64,000 bases of DNA from Pseudomonas putida (lineage in GTDB: Bacteria; Pseudomonadota; Gammaproteobacteria; Pseudomonadales; Pseudomonadaceae), in contig NZ_CP016634.1 of assembly GCF_002741075.1 (NCBI RefSeq), forward strand, positions 264,501-328,500, given 5' to 3'. Within the stretch, counting starts at the first letter, position 1. Each line of letters begins with the position of its first letter. A model generated the notes under the pieces. The model was not told where the DNA came from and searched no databases. It saw nothing but the letters and a program-made list of their open reading frames with translations. Position numbers and translations under genes: made by a program. Below, one piece after another: positions 54,386 through 63,243 of the stretch.

Positions 54386-56467
54386 TCAGTGCTTGGCTAC
54401 CTGCGAATTGAGGCTCAGGTAGTCGAGCAGGATGCGCCCAGTCTCGGACAGGTAGGCATCGTCTTCCGGCTTGGTGTTCTCGTCCTCGGTCGGCAAGGCG
54501 TCCTCGTCTTCCTTCTTGAGCTCCTTGAGCGGCTCTTCGCCCTTGGCCTTGCGACGGATGTTCTCCAGCGCCAGTTGCTTGGCTTCGATCTCGTCGTGGC
54601 GGGCGCGGCGCTCCTGCTCGTTGAGGCTGACGGTCTTTTCGTTCATCAGCTTCTGGGTCAGGGCCAGGCGATCGCGGATATAGGCGAACTCCGGATCCTT
54701 GGCGCTGCGCGCATCGTGACGGGCCTTGAGTTCGGTCAGGAATGGCTTGAACGGGTCCACGGCTGGACGCACGACGGGGCGGATGGTGTCCCACGGCATG
54801 GCTTCTGGCAGGGCGCTTTCGCCGATTTCCTTGGTGTCGATGATCGACGGGTAGTCGATGTCCGGCAGGACGCCCTGGTGCTGGGTGCTCTGCCCGGAAA
54901 CCCGGTAGAACTTGGCCAGGGTCAGTTTCAGCTCGCCATGGTTGAGCGGCTGGATGGTCTGCACGGTGCCTTTGCCGAAGGTCTGGCCGCCGATGATCAG
55001 GGCGCGATGGTAGTCCTGCATGGCACCGGCGAAGATCTCCGAGGCCGAGGCCGAGAGTCGGTTGACCAGCAGGGCCAGCGGGCCTTTGTAGAAGGCGCCC
55101 GGGTTTTCGTCCTCGAGCACATCGACACGGCCGTCGCTGTTGCGCACCAGCACCGTCGGGCCCTTCTCGATGAACAGGCTGGTCAGCTCGGTGGCTTCTT
55201 GCAGGGAACCGCCGCCGTTGTTGCGCAGGTCGATGACCACGCCGTCGACTTTTTCCTTCTGCAGCTCGGTCAGCAGCTTCTTCACGTCACGGGTGGTGCT
55301 CTTGTAGTCCGGATCCCCTGCGCGATAGGCCTTGAAGTCCAAGTAGAACGCCGGGATCTCGATGATGCCCAGCTTGTACTCGCGCCCGTCCTGCTTGAGC
55401 TTGAGCACCGACTTCTTGGCGGCTTGCTCCTCGAGCTTGACCGCCTCGCGGGTGATCGACACGATCTTGCTGGTCTGGTCGTTAGGCGCGTTGCTGGCCG
55501 GGATGATCTCCAGGCGCACCACCGAGCCTTTCGGGCCGCGAATCAGCTTGACCACTTCGTCCAGGCGCCAGCCGACCACGTCGACCATTTCCTTGTTGCC
55601 CTGGGCCACGCCGATGATCTTGTCGGCCGGTGCTACCTGTTTGGTCTTGGCTGCCGGGCCTGCAGGCACCAGGCGCACGATCTTGACCTGATCGTTGTCG
55701 CTTTGCAGCACAGCGCCAATGCCTTCGAGCGACAGACTCATGTTGATGTCGAAGTTTTCCGCGTTATCCGGCGACAGATAGTTGGTGTGCGGGTCGTACG
55801 ACTGGGCAAAGGTATTGATATAGGCCTGGAAGATATCCTCGGCACGGGTCTGGTCCAGACGCGACAGCTGGTTCTTGTAGCGTTTGGTCAGGGTTTCCTG
55901 GATCTGCTTGGGGTCCTTGCCCGCGATCTTCTGGCGCAGGACTTCATCTTTGACGCGCTTGCGCCACAGGTCGTCGAGCTCGGCCTCGCTCTTCATCCAC
56001 GGGGCATCCTTGCGGTCGACCAGCAAGGTTTCATGGGTGGTGAAGTCCATTTTGTCGACGCCCTTGTCCAACTCCGCCAGCGCGAAGTCCAGACGCGATT
56101 TCACGCGGTCCAGGTAGCGCTTGTAGATGGTGAAGCCAGGCTCGAGGTTGCCGCTTTTGAGGAAGTCGTCGAACTGGGTCTTCCACTTGTCGAACTGGGC
56201 GATGTCGGCAGCGGTGAAGTAACTGCGCGACGGGTCGAGCAGCTTGATGTAGCTGTCGTAGATGATGATCGAACGGGCGTCGTCCAGCGGCGGCTTGCTG
56301 TAGTGGTGGCGCTTGAGCAATTCCACCACGTTGAGACTGGCGACGATCTCGTCTCGGTCCGGCTGCAGGCTGTCCCACTTGTTGGCGGCCGATGCATTGC
56401 CGCCGAGCGTGAGACTGCCGAGGCCGATCATGAGGGCAAGGGCGGTGCTGGGCAGGAAATGCTTCAT
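54386..56467 (-). CDS. prc: Carboxy-terminal (tail-specific) processing protease
   Basis: Periplasmic serine protease of family S41A that degrades proteins from the C terminus, controlling wall hydrolases and anti-sigma factors. The 693 residues include a signal peptide (MKHFLPSTALALMIGLGSLT...NASA), N-terminal helical domain, PDZ domain (about 230-330), and catalytic domain with NRLSASASEIFAGAMQDYHR (nucleophile Ser) and GGQTFGKGTVQTIQ (Lys). The C-terminal 100 residues are highly charged. An alternative ATG at 56500 adds 11 residues; neither has a strong ribosome site, so the start is moderately sure. Confidence 0.93.
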   Translation of the reverse strand: MKHFLPSTALALMIGLGSLTLGGNASAANKWDSLQPDRDEIVASLNVVELLKRHHYSKPPLDDARSIIIYDSYIKLLDPSRSYFTAADIAQFDKWKTQFDDFLKSGNLEPGFTIYKRYLDRVKSRLDFALAELDKGVDKMDFTTHETLLVDRKDAPWMKSEAELDDLWRKRVKDEVLRQKIAGKDPKQIQETLTKRYKNQLSRLDQTRAEDIFQAYINTFAQSYDPHTNYLSPDNAENFDINMSLSLEGIGAVLQSDNDQVKIVRLVPAGPAAKTKQVAPADKIIGVAQGNKEMVDVVGWRLDEVVKLIRGPKGSVVRLEIIPASNAPNDQTSKIVSITREAVKLEEQAAKKSVLKLKQDGREYKLGIIEIPAFYLDFKAYRAGDPDYKSTTRDVKKLLTELQKEKVDGVVIDLRNNGGGSLQEATELTSLFIEKGPTVLVRNSDGRVDVLEDENPGAFYKGPLALLVNRLSASASEIFAGAMQDYHRALIIGGQTFGKGTVQTIQPLNHGELKLTLAKFYRVSGQSTQHQGVLPDIDYPSIIDTKEIGESALPEAMPWDTIRPVVRPAVDPFKPFLTELKARHDARSAKDPEFAYIRDRLALTQKLMNEKTVSLNEQERRARHDEIEAKQLALENIRRKAKGEEPLKELKKEDEDALPTEDENTKPEDDAYLSETGRILLDYLSLNSQVAKH

Positions 56468-56552
56468 GCTGATTCGACGTAAAGGCAATTGATCACGCAT
56501 AGTAGGCCGTCTTTTCCGTTCGCCGGCTCCAGAAGAGCCGGACGCATACTGC

Positions 56553-56582
56553 AAAAAGCCCGGGACATGGCGATCCCGGGCT
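56553..56582 (-). terminator. Minus-strand terminator upstream of prc
   Basis: AGCCCGGGA...TCCCGGGCT hairpin with a T-run on the minus strand (AAAAA at 56553-56557 on plus). It lies 85 bases before prc and would stop minus transcripts coming antisense through the oxidoreductase gene. Confidence 0.8.
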
Positions 56583-56609
56583 CAGTCATGATTCAACTAT
56601 GGAGGCACT

Positions 56610-57572
56610 GTGAAGGCATTGCAAGGCGTTGACGGACATGTGGCCTGGGTAGACGCCGAGCGCCCGGCCTGTGATGCGGGTCAGGTCCGAATCCGTGTGG
56701 CAGCAGCGGGGCTCAACCGTGCCGACCTGCTCCAGCGCGCGGGCTTGTACCCGCCGCCCCCAGGTGCCAGCCCTTACCTGGGCCTGGAGTGCGCCGGGGT
56801 GATCGAGGAAGTCGGTCCAGGCGCCGATTGGCGCATTGGCGACCGGGTCTGCGCGTTGCTGGCCGGTGGCGGCATGGCCGAGGAAGTGGTGGTGGATGCC
56901 CGTCATGTCCTGCCGGTCCCCGAAGGCCTGAGCCTGCACGAGGCGGCGGCGATTCCCGAGGTGTATGCCACGGCCTGGCTGAACCTCTTTCAATTGGCTG
57001 GCCTGCAGGCGGGTGAGAAGGTACTGGTGCATGCCGGAGCCAGTGGCGTGGGCTCTGCGGCGATCCAGTTGTGCAAGGCGTTCGGCAACCCGGTGTGGGT
57101 CAGCGTCGGCTCGCAGGATCGTCTGGCGTACTGTCAGGCGCTGGGTGCGGCTGGTGGCGTGGTGCGCAACGAGAACCTGGACGCGCTGGAGGGCTTCGGC
57201 CCGTTCGATGTGATCCTCGATCCCGTAGGCGCCAGCTATGGGCCGCTCAACCTCAAGCTGCTGGCACGCGACGGTCGTTGGGTGATCATCGGCCTGATGG
57301 GCGGGCGCAAGGCTGAGCTGGACCTGGCGCAACTGCTGACCAAGCGGGTGCAGGTCACGGGCTCGACGCTGCGCAGCCGTGACGATGCCTTCAAGGGTGA
57401 GCTGTTGCGTGACCTGGGCCAACAGGTATGGCCGCTGTTCAGCGAAGGACGGCTTTCGCCGCAACTGGTGGACACGTATCCGGTGGCCTTTGCCGAGGCA
57501 GCGTTTGCGGAGCTTGCGAGCAACCAAGTGTCGGGCAAGCTGGTGCTGGTGATCGACCCTGGCTTGGCATAA
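56610..57572 (+). CDS. NAD(P)H quinone oxidoreductase, zinc-independent MDR family (PIG3-like)
   Basis: 320 residues beginning at GTG with GGAGG five bases upstream, the best-placed start. GroES-like N-terminal domain (AAGLNRADLLQRAGLYPPPP, GASPYLGLECAGVIEEVG) and a Rossmann domain with VHAGASGVGSAAIQLCKAFG. It lacks structural zinc cysteines, as in the PIG3/QOR group that reduces quinones with NADPH. It is the only plus gene between prc and the HAD gene, flanked by a minus terminator and REP elements. Confidence 0.88.
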   Translation: MKALQGVDGHVAWVDAERPACDAGQVRIRVAAAGLNRADLLQRAGLYPPPPGASPYLGLECAGVIEEVGPGADWRIGDRVCALLAGGGMAEEVVVDARHVLPVPEGLSLHEAAAIPEVYATAWLNLFQLAGLQAGEKVLVHAGASGVGSAAIQLCKAFGNPVWVSVGSQDRLAYCQALGAAGGVVRNENLDALEGFGPFDVILDPVGASYGPLNLKLLARDGRWVIIGLMGGRKAELDLAQLLTKRVQVTGSTLRSRDDAFKGELLRDLGQQVWPLFSEGRLSPQLVDTYPVAFAEAAFAELASNQVSGKLVLVIDPGLA

Positions 57573-57573
57573 A

Positions 57574-57646
57574 CCGGGCTGGTCCATTCGCGGTTAAATC
57601 CGCTCTCACTGCTCGTGTGGGAGCGGGTTTACCCGCGAAAGGTCGG
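57574..57646. repeat. REP element pair after the oxidoreductase gene
   Basis: Inverted REP units TTCGCGGTTAAATCCGCTC (57587-57605) and GAGCGGGTTTACCCGCGAA (57621-57639) flank a short spacer, much like the pair at 6.1 kb. Confidence 0.8.
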
Positions 57647-57663
57647 AACAGATGCTGCGAATA

Positions 57664-58317
57664 TCAGCTCCAGCTCAGGATCGGCCACCCATTGGTCTGC
57701 GCATGCTCGCGCAACACCGAGTCCGGGTTGACTACATGCGGGTAGTCGACCGTCAACAACAAGGGCAGGTCATTGCGCGAGTCTGAATAGAAGCTCGCCC
57801 CCTCCAGATTCTCCTGCTCCTGATCCAGCCACTCCAGCAGGCGGGTGATCTTGCCTTCGCGGTAGGTCAGCACGCCATGGGTCTTGCCGGTGTACACGCC
57901 ATTCACCGCTTCCAGTTCGATGGCCAGGTATTCGTCCACCCCCAGGCGTGCCGCGATTGGTCCTACAAGATGGGTGCCCGAGGCGGAGATGATCAGGATG
58001 CGGTCACCGCGCTTGCGATGCTCGGCGATGCAGCGGCAGGCGTCGCCATAGATGATCGGCTCGATCACATCCTCGACCCAGGGCTCGATCAGGTGCTCGA
58101 CTTCTTCGAGCGTACGCCCGGCGATCGGCTCCAGGCTGAAGGCCATGTATTCCTCCATCTGCAGGTGGCCCTTGCCATAGGCTTCCATCAATTCCTGGTC
58201 ACGGCGCAGGAATTCCTTGCCGTCGACCCAGCCCAGTTGGGCCATCTGCTTGCTCCACAGCGAGGCGCAGTCACCGTGGATGAGGGTTTCGTCCAGATCG
58301 AAAATTGCCAATGCCAT
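57664..58317 (-). CDS. HAD-family phosphatase (subfamily IB, SerB-like)
   Basis: 217 residues with the HAD motifs: F6-D7-L-D9-E-T for nucleophile and acid/base, ILIISASGTHLVGPIAARLG (motif II Ser), and FYSDSRNDLPLLLTVDYPHV (motif III/IV). The helical cap between motifs I and II is the IB type seen in phosphoserine phosphatase. It is the last gene of the ABC operon, 13 bases after the ATPase gene, which suggests it removes phosphate from a product of the imported substrate. AAGGAG precedes the ATG. Confidence 0.85.
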   Translation of the reverse strand: MALAIFDLDETLIHGDCASLWSKQMAQLGWVDGKEFLRRDQELMEAYGKGHLQMEEYMAFSLEPIAGRTLEEVEHLIEPWVEDVIEPIIYGDACRCIAEHRKRGDRILIISASGTHLVGPIAARLGVDEYLAIELEAVNGVYTGKTHGVLTYREGKITRLLEWLDQEQENLEGASFYSDSRNDLPLLLTVDYPHVVNPDSVLREHAQTNGWPILSWS

Positions 58318-58330
58318 TGCGTGTTTCTCC

Positions 58331-59320
58331 TTAGGCCACTTCTCGTAGCGCCGTGGGATCGATCGACAAGGATACCCGCTGGCCATCGGCATGCAGGTCG
58401 GCCGACGAGCGATTGAGCACGTCCACCACCAGTTCCACGCCCCGTACCTGTACCCGATAACGAATGACGTTGCCCAGCAGGCTGTGGCTGTTCACCTGGC
58501 CGTCGAGCTCGCCGTCCAGGTGTAGGCTGATCGCTTCCGGGCGGATCGCCAGGCGGGCGGCCACCGGGCGTTGCAGCAGGCGACTGGCGGCGTCCGGATC
58601 GAGCAGGTTGTAGTTGCCGATGAAGCCTGCGGCGAACAGGTCCACAGGCGCTGTATAAAGGGTTTCGGCGTCGCCGCTCTGGACGATGCGCCCTTGGTTC
58701 ATCAGGAAGATGCGGTCGGACATCGTCAGCGCTTCTTCCTGGTCGTGGGTGACGAAAATGGTGGTCAGCCCGAGTTCGCGCTGGATGGCACGGATCTGTT
58801 CGCGCAGGTGCTTGCGGATGCGCGCATCCAGGGCCGAGAGCGGCTCGTCGAGCAGCAGCAGGCGTGGGCGGGTCACCAGCGAACGGGCCAGGGCCACGCG
58901 TTGGCACTGGCCGCCGGAGAGCTGGTGCGGGTAGCGCCCGGCAAAACTGCCAAGCTCTACCAGCTCGAGGGCTTCACGGACCCGGGCCTGGCTCTCGTCG
59001 GCCTTGGTCCTCTGCATGCGCAGGCCAAAGGCCACGTTCTGTTCCACGGTCATGTTGGGAAACAGTGCATAGCTCTGGAACACCATGCCGATGCCGCGCT
59101 TCTGCGGGCTGACGGGCACCAGGTCCTGGCCGTCGAGCAGGATCCGGCCGCTGTCCACCGGGGTGAGGCCGGCGATGCAACGCAGCAGGGTCGACTTGCC
59201 GCAGCCGGAAGGGCCCAGCAGGGTGACGAACTCGCCGCGTTCGATCTGGCAGTCGATGTCATGGAACACCGGGCTGCCGGCATAGCTTTTGTGCAGTTTC
59301 TGTACGCTGACGAAGCTCAT
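58331..59320 (-). CDS. ABC transporter ATP-binding protein (PotA/PhnT-like)
   Basis: 329-residue ATPase with Walker A GPSGCGKST, Q-loop MVFQSYALFPNMTVEQNVAF, signature LSGGQCQRVALARSL, Walker B LLLLDEPLSALDARIRKHLR and H-loop IFVTHDQEEALTMSD. The C-terminal 90 residues form a TOBE domain (RLAIRPEAISLHL). The closest general type is the spermidine/iron/aminoethylphosphonate importers. It is part of the SBP-phosphodiesterase-permease-permease-ATPase-HAD unit. Confidence 0.9.
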   Translation of the reverse strand: MSFVSVQKLHKSYAGSPVFHDIDCQIERGEFVTLLGPSGCGKSTLLRCIAGLTPVDSGRILLDGQDLVPVSPQKRGIGMVFQSYALFPNMTVEQNVAFGLRMQRTKADESQARVREALELVELGSFAGRYPHQLSGGQCQRVALARSLVTRPRLLLLDEPLSALDARIRKHLREQIRAIQRELGLTTIFVTHDQEEALTMSDRIFLMNQGRIVQSGDAETLYTAPVDLFAAGFIGNYNLLDPDAASRLLQRPVAARLAIRPEAISLHLDGELDGQVNSHSLLGNVIRYRVQVRGVELVVDVLNRSSADLHADGQRVSLSIDPTALREVA

Positions 59321-59321
59321 G

Positions 59322-60113
59322 TCAGGATTTGTCCTTGTTCAGGCGATTGGCGACCCAGGTCAGCACCAGCACGAAGGCGAAGTAGGAGATTACCAGTGCG
59401 CTGTTGAAATGGCCGCTGCTGTTGCGCATGTTGTTCAGGTAGACCTGCAAGGTCTCGTAGCGTGTACCCACCAGCAGGTTGGCGAAGACGAATTCGCCGA
59501 ACAGGAAGGAAAACGACAATAGCAACGCCACCATCAGGCCCTTGCGCAGGTTCGGCAGCACCACCAGGAATGCGGCCTGCCAGGTACTGGCGCCGAGCAG
59601 TTGGGCCGCGTCCATCAGGTCGCGCAGGTTGATCGCCTGCAGGTTGTTGGTGATAGCCCGGTACATGAAGGGCAGGGCGATGGTGAAGTAGCAGCCGATC
59701 AGGATCCACGGCGTACCGACCATGGCCATCGGGCCGCTGCCATACAGTTGCAGCAGGCCCACCGAGGACACCACCGGTGGTACGGCGAACGGCAGCAGGA
59801 TGAGGATGTTCATCAGCGCGTCCAGCCGCGGGAAGTGGTAATGCACCACGAACAGCAACGGCAGGATCAGCACCACCGACAGCAGCAGCGCACCCACGCA
59901 CACCAGCAGCGACTGGCCGAAGGCCGCGAGAAAGCGCGGCTCGCCCCACAGCGCCAGGTACCACTTGAAGGTCAGGCCACTGGGCAGCAGGCTCGCCGAC
60001 CAACTGGTGGCCAGGGAGTAGAGCAGGGTGCCGGCCAAGGGCAGCAGCAGGATGATGAACAACAGGTACACCACGACCCGATGGTAGAGGTTGGTGCGAG
60101 GTTCAGCGCGCAT
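59322..60113 (-). CDS. ABC transporter permease (second subunit)
   Basis: 263 residues, six hydrophobic helices, with the EAA loop region LMDAAQLLGASTWQAAFLVV followed by LPNLRKGLMVALLLSFSFLF. It starts MRAEPRTNLYHRVVVYLLFI and overlaps the preceding permease gene by 11 bases. PotC/PhnV-type inner-membrane subunit pairing with the larger permease to form the pore. Confidence 0.88.
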   Translation of the reverse strand: MRAEPRTNLYHRVVVYLLFIILLLPLAGTLLYSLATSWSASLLPSGLTFKWYLALWGEPRFLAAFGQSLLVCVGALLLSVVLILPLLFVVHYHFPRLDALMNILILLPFAVPPVVSSVGLLQLYGSGPMAMVGTPWILIGCYFTIALPFMYRAITNNLQAINLRDLMDAAQLLGASTWQAAFLVVLPNLRKGLMVALLLSFSFLFGEFVFANLLVGTRYETLQVYLNNMRNSSGHFNSALVISYFAFVLVLTWVANRLNKDKS

Positions 60114-60942
60114 GGTAGCTCCTCTTGAGCAGCCATTGATGGACCACGGTGACCAGTGTCATCAGACCCACCAGCACCATGGCCAAGGCACTGGCCAGGT
60201 TCGGGTCCAGGGTGATGTCGCCAGCCACCAGGGCCGCGATACGGATGGGCAGCACGTTGAAGTTGCCGGTGGTCAGGGCGTAGACGGTGGCATAGGCGCC
60301 CAGGGCGTTGGCCAGCAGGATCACGAACGTCCCCAGCAACGCTGGCGTCAGCACCGGCAGGCCGATGTAGCGCCAGAACTGCCAGTGGCTGGCACCCAGC
60401 AGCGCCGCCGACTCGCGCCAGTCCTCACGCAGGGCATCGAAGGCCGGGTAGAGCAGCAGCACGCCGAGGGGAATCTGGAAGTAGGTGTACACCAGGATCA
60501 GGCCGCTCTTGGAGTAGATGCTGAAATCCTCCAACAGACCCACTTGCTTGAGCAGCAGGGTCAGTGCTCCGTTGAAGCCCAGCAGGATGATGAAGGCGAA
60601 CGCCAGTGGCACGCCGGTGAAGTTGCTGGTCATGTTGGCGAAGGCGCTGACGAAATCGCGCAGGCGTGAGTCCACCTGGCGCAGGGAATAGGCGCCCAGG
60701 GTAGCGATGACGATGCCGAACAGGCTCGACCAGAAGCTGATCTCCAGGCTGCGCTGCAGCGCCTGCAGGTAGAACTTGGAGGCAAAGATCTTGCTGAAGT
60801 TGTCCAGGCCCCAGCCGCTTTCACTCTGCAGGCTGTTGATGGCCACCCAGGCCAATGGCGCGATCTGGAAAACGATGAAGAAAACGGCGAACGGAAGCAG
60901 GCAGAGCAGGGCCAGGTAGCGGCCACGTTGGCTAGCATTCAC
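60103..60942 (-). CDS. ABC transporter permease (first subunit)
   Basis: 279 residues, about six helices (YLALLCLLPFAVFFIVFQIA at the N terminus), with the EAA loop LREDWRESAALLGASHWQFW then RYIGLPVLTPALLGTFVILL. PotB/PhnU-type inner-membrane subunit. It overlaps the phosphodiesterase gene by four bases, so synthesis is likely coupled. Confidence 0.88.
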   Translation of the reverse strand: MNASQRGRYLALLCLLPFAVFFIVFQIAPLAWVAINSLQSESGWGLDNFSKIFASKFYLQALQRSLEISFWSSLFGIVIATLGAYSLRQVDSRLRDFVSAFANMTSNFTGVPLAFAFIILLGFNGALTLLLKQVGLLEDFSIYSKSGLILVYTYFQIPLGVLLLYPAFDALREDWRESAALLGASHWQFWRYIGLPVLTPALLGTFVILLANALGAYATVYALTTGNFNVLPIRIAALVAGDITLDPNLASALAMVLVGLMTLVTVVHQWLLKRSYHAR

Positions 60943-61745
60943 TTAAGCAGCTCCCTGCACACGGGTTTGTCATGGGCTGCACCGAGTAGCTCGCAGATCG
61001 TGCCGCACAGTTCGGTCTGCAAGGGCGTGGCCGCAGGGTCCAGGCTGAATGCCTCGCCGAACACGAACAAAGGCACTTCGCGCTCCTCGGCCAGCAGACC
61101 ATTGTGCGAGCGGTCGTTGTTCATGCCATGGTCGGCGGTCACCAGCACCTGATAGCCCTCTCGCAACCACAGCGGCAGGTAGTCGGCCAGCAGGATATCG
61201 ACACTGCGGGCGGCATTTCGGTATTGGCTGCTGTCCAGGCCATGGCGGTGCCCGGCGTCGTCGATGTTCATCGGGTGCACCAGCAGAAAGTTCGGTGCAT
61301 GGCGCCGGCGCAGGTACTCAGCGTCGGCCAGCAGGTGTGAGTCGGGATAGTGGTCGGCGTAATAGAACAGGCCGTGCTGGATCGGCAGCTTCGGCGCGTG
61401 GGTGTGACGGTCGCGCAACGGGTCGAAGGGCGAGCGGTTGTACAGCTCGCTGAACCAATGGTAAGCGGCCGCCGCGGTCCCCAGGCCCGCTTCGCGGGCG
61501 TAATGGAAGACACTGCGTTGGTTGGACAAGCGTGTGATGTTGTTGTGCACGATGCCGCTGTCGATCGGCGGGACGCCAGTGAGGATGCACTCGTACAGGG
61601 GGCGTGACAGCGACGGCAGCTCGCATTCCACGCGGTACAGCGCGGCGCGGTCTGCCTCGACGTAGGCATGCAGGTGGCCCATGGCATGATGGGCCACCTG
61701 ATGGTTGAGGCCGTCGAGCAGGACCAGGATGACGTTGTGTTGCAT
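60939..61745 (-). CDS. Cytoplasmic alkaline-phosphatase-superfamily phosphodiesterase / phosphonate hydrolase-like enzyme
   Basis: 268 residues, no signal peptide. NVILVLLDGLNHQVAHHAM gives the first metal Asp; ECELPSLSRPLYECILTG contains the likely nucleophile (Ser of SLSRP, where NPP/phosphonoacetate hydrolase relatives often have Thr); HPMNIDDAGHRHGLDS and LVTADHGMNND supply the remaining Asp/His zinc ligands. This is the nucleotide pyrophosphatase/phosphonoacetate hydrolase group. Lying inside an uptake operon, it probably cleaves the imported phosphoester or phosphonate. Substrate unknown. Confidence 0.82.
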   Translation of the reverse strand: MQHNVILVLLDGLNHQVAHHAMGHLHAYVEADRAALYRVECELPSLSRPLYECILTGVPPIDSGIVHNNITRLSNQRSVFHYAREAGLGTAAAAYHWFSELYNRSPFDPLRDRHTHAPKLPIQHGLFYYADHYPDSHLLADAEYLRRRHAPNFLLVHPMNIDDAGHRHGLDSSQYRNAARSVDILLADYLPLWLREGYQVLVTADHGMNNDRSHNGLLAEEREVPLFVFGEAFSLDPAATPLQTELCGTICELLGAAHDKPVCRELLK

Positions 61746-61764
61746 GGTGGCTCCCAGTGGAACT

Positions 61765-61839
61765 CAAGCTGCAAGCTACAAGCGGTAAGAAGCAGCAGGC
61801 ATGTCGATCACCTGCTTTTGACTTGAAGCTTGCAGCTTG
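61765..61839. repeat. Inverted repeat between the SBP and phosphodiesterase genes
   Basis: CAAGCTGCAAGCT (61765-61777) and AGCTTGCAGCTTG (61827-61839) are exact 13-bp inverted arms 49 bases apart, extended imperfectly by further AAGCTT-type units on both sides. It lies in the 109-base gap inside the operon and could attenuate downstream genes or stabilise the SBP message. Confidence 0.75.
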
Positions 61840-61854
61840 AAACTTGAAGCTGTG

Positions 61855-62919
61855 TTATTCCATCTCGATGATCACTTGCTCCTGCCACATCTGCGGCAGC
61901 TTCTTGGAGGTGGCTTCCCAGGCCTCGGCGTTCTTGATCGGTTGGGCGGCGCTGTACTGTTCGTTCGGCAGCAGCTTGGCCTGCACCTCGGCCGGCAGCT
62001 TCAGGTGCTCGGCGCGAATCGGACGGGCGTGGCCGATGGCAAGGTTGGTCTGGCCGGCATCACTGAAAATGTACTCACGCGTCAACTTGGCAGCGTTGGG
62101 GTGCTTGGCGTATTTGTTGATGATAGTGGTGTAACCGGAGATCACCGAGCCGTCGGACGGGATCAGTACCTCGAAGCGCTTGGGGTCGATCTGTTCGCGA
62201 TAGCTCAGGCCGTTGAAGTCCCACACCACGCCAACTTCCACTTCCCCCTTCTCCAGGGTCTGGATGGTCGGGTTGGCCAGCGACAGGCGCTTTTGCTGGG
62301 CCAGTTTGGTGAACAACTGCAGGCCCGGCTGGAGGTTGCTCTCGTCGCCTTTATAGGCGATGGCCGCGGCGAGTACGCCGTTGGCGGCCTGGGCGGCGGT
62401 GCCTACGTCGCCGATGGCGACCTTGTACTTGCCTTTTTCCAGGTCGTGCCAGGTTTTCGGACGCTCGCCTTCCTTGACCAGGTCCTTGTTGATGATGAAC
62501 GCAATAGTACCGGTATAGGCCAGGGCCCAATGGCCGTCCTTGTCCTTGGCCCACTCCGGCACTTGGTCCCAGGTGCTGGGTTTGTACGGCTGGGTCACGC
62601 CCTTGGTGGCGGCGATGGGGCCGAAGGCGGCGCCCACGTCACCGATGTCGGCACTGGCGTTGTCCTTCTCGGCGTCGAACTTGGCGATCTCCTGCGCCGA
62701 GCTCATGTCGGTGTCGCTGTGCTTGAGCCCATATTTACTGGCAAGGTCCGCCCAGGTGCCTTTCCAGTTGGCCCAGGCATCAGGCATGCCCACGCTGTTG
62801 ATGGTGCCTTCCTTGCGGGCGGCTTCTTCCAGGGCCTTGAGGTCGGGATCGGCGGCCATGGCCGATGTACACAGGGCGATGGCCGAGCCCAGCAGTGACG
62901 CCATGAAGAACTTTTTCAT
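61855..62919 (-). CDS. ABC transporter periplasmic substrate-binding protein
   Basis: 354 residues with signal peptide MKKFFMASLLGSAIALCTSAMAAD. Type II periplasmic-binding fold of the PotD/AfuA/PhnS group: EARKEGTINSVGMPDAWANW, KDGHWALAYTGTIAFIINKD and EGERPKTWHDLEKGKYKVAI. It is the first gene of the operon; its message may be more abundant because of the repeat downstream. Ligand is unknown; genomes often label it aminoethylphosphonate/iron-type. Confidence 0.88.
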   Translation of the reverse strand: MKKFFMASLLGSAIALCTSAMAADPDLKALEEAARKEGTINSVGMPDAWANWKGTWADLASKYGLKHSDTDMSSAQEIAKFDAEKDNASADIGDVGAAFGPIAATKGVTQPYKPSTWDQVPEWAKDKDGHWALAYTGTIAFIINKDLVKEGERPKTWHDLEKGKYKVAIGDVGTAAQAANGVLAAAIAYKGDESNLQPGLQLFTKLAQQKRLSLANPTIQTLEKGEVEVGVVWDFNGLSYREQIDPKRFEVLIPSDGSVISGYTTIINKYAKHPNAAKLTREYIFSDAGQTNLAIGHARPIRAEHLKLPAEVQAKLLPNEQYSAAQPIKNAEAWEATSKKLPQMWQEQVIIEME

Positions 62920-62982
62920 CCGAAGCTCCTTTGGTGGGGTCTTGCAGTGTTGTTTTGGAAAAAACCTTCGCTCGCGAACCTT

Positions 62983-62994
62983 TGGTCTAGGTCA
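62983..62994. promoter_or_regulatory. Candidate GntR/UTRA operator near the SBP promoter
   Basis: TGGTCTAGGTCA differs at two places from TGGTCTAGACCA, the known site of NagR/DasR-type UTRA regulators, and shares 9 of 12 bases with the dyad at 63217-63228. It lies 64 bases before the SBP start codon. Confidence 0.5.
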
Positions 62995-63216
62995 GCAAAC
63001 CTCGAGCCAAGGTAGGCCGGTTGCGTGACAGTTTGATGTACGGGCAGGGCCGCAGCCCTGTGATGCAGGCCTTGGCACTACAGCGTAGACCAGATCGCAG
63101 GCCTTTATTCGCAAGGCCTTGCTCGTTTCCCGCGCCAGCACTGGTAGTCTTTGTCACGGGATGTTCATCAGTCGTCCCTAGGCTTGCACTATTCTCCAAT
63201 TGCCCAACATTGGGGC

Positions 63217-63228
63217 TGGACTAGTCCA
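63217..63228. promoter_or_regulatory. Candidate GntR/UTRA operator before the regulator gene
   Basis: TGGACTAGTCCA is a perfect 12-bp palindrome 15 bases before the regulator's ATG, followed by TATAGGTAA. It suggests autoregulation. Confidence 0.55.
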
Positions 63229-63243
63229 TATAGGTAACCCTTG

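Noticed and set aside
54389..56482. 697-codon open frame on plus, antisense to prc
   Set aside because: Long antisense frames are common over GC-rich Pseudomonas genes; no domain-like sequence, and prc on the other strand is certain.
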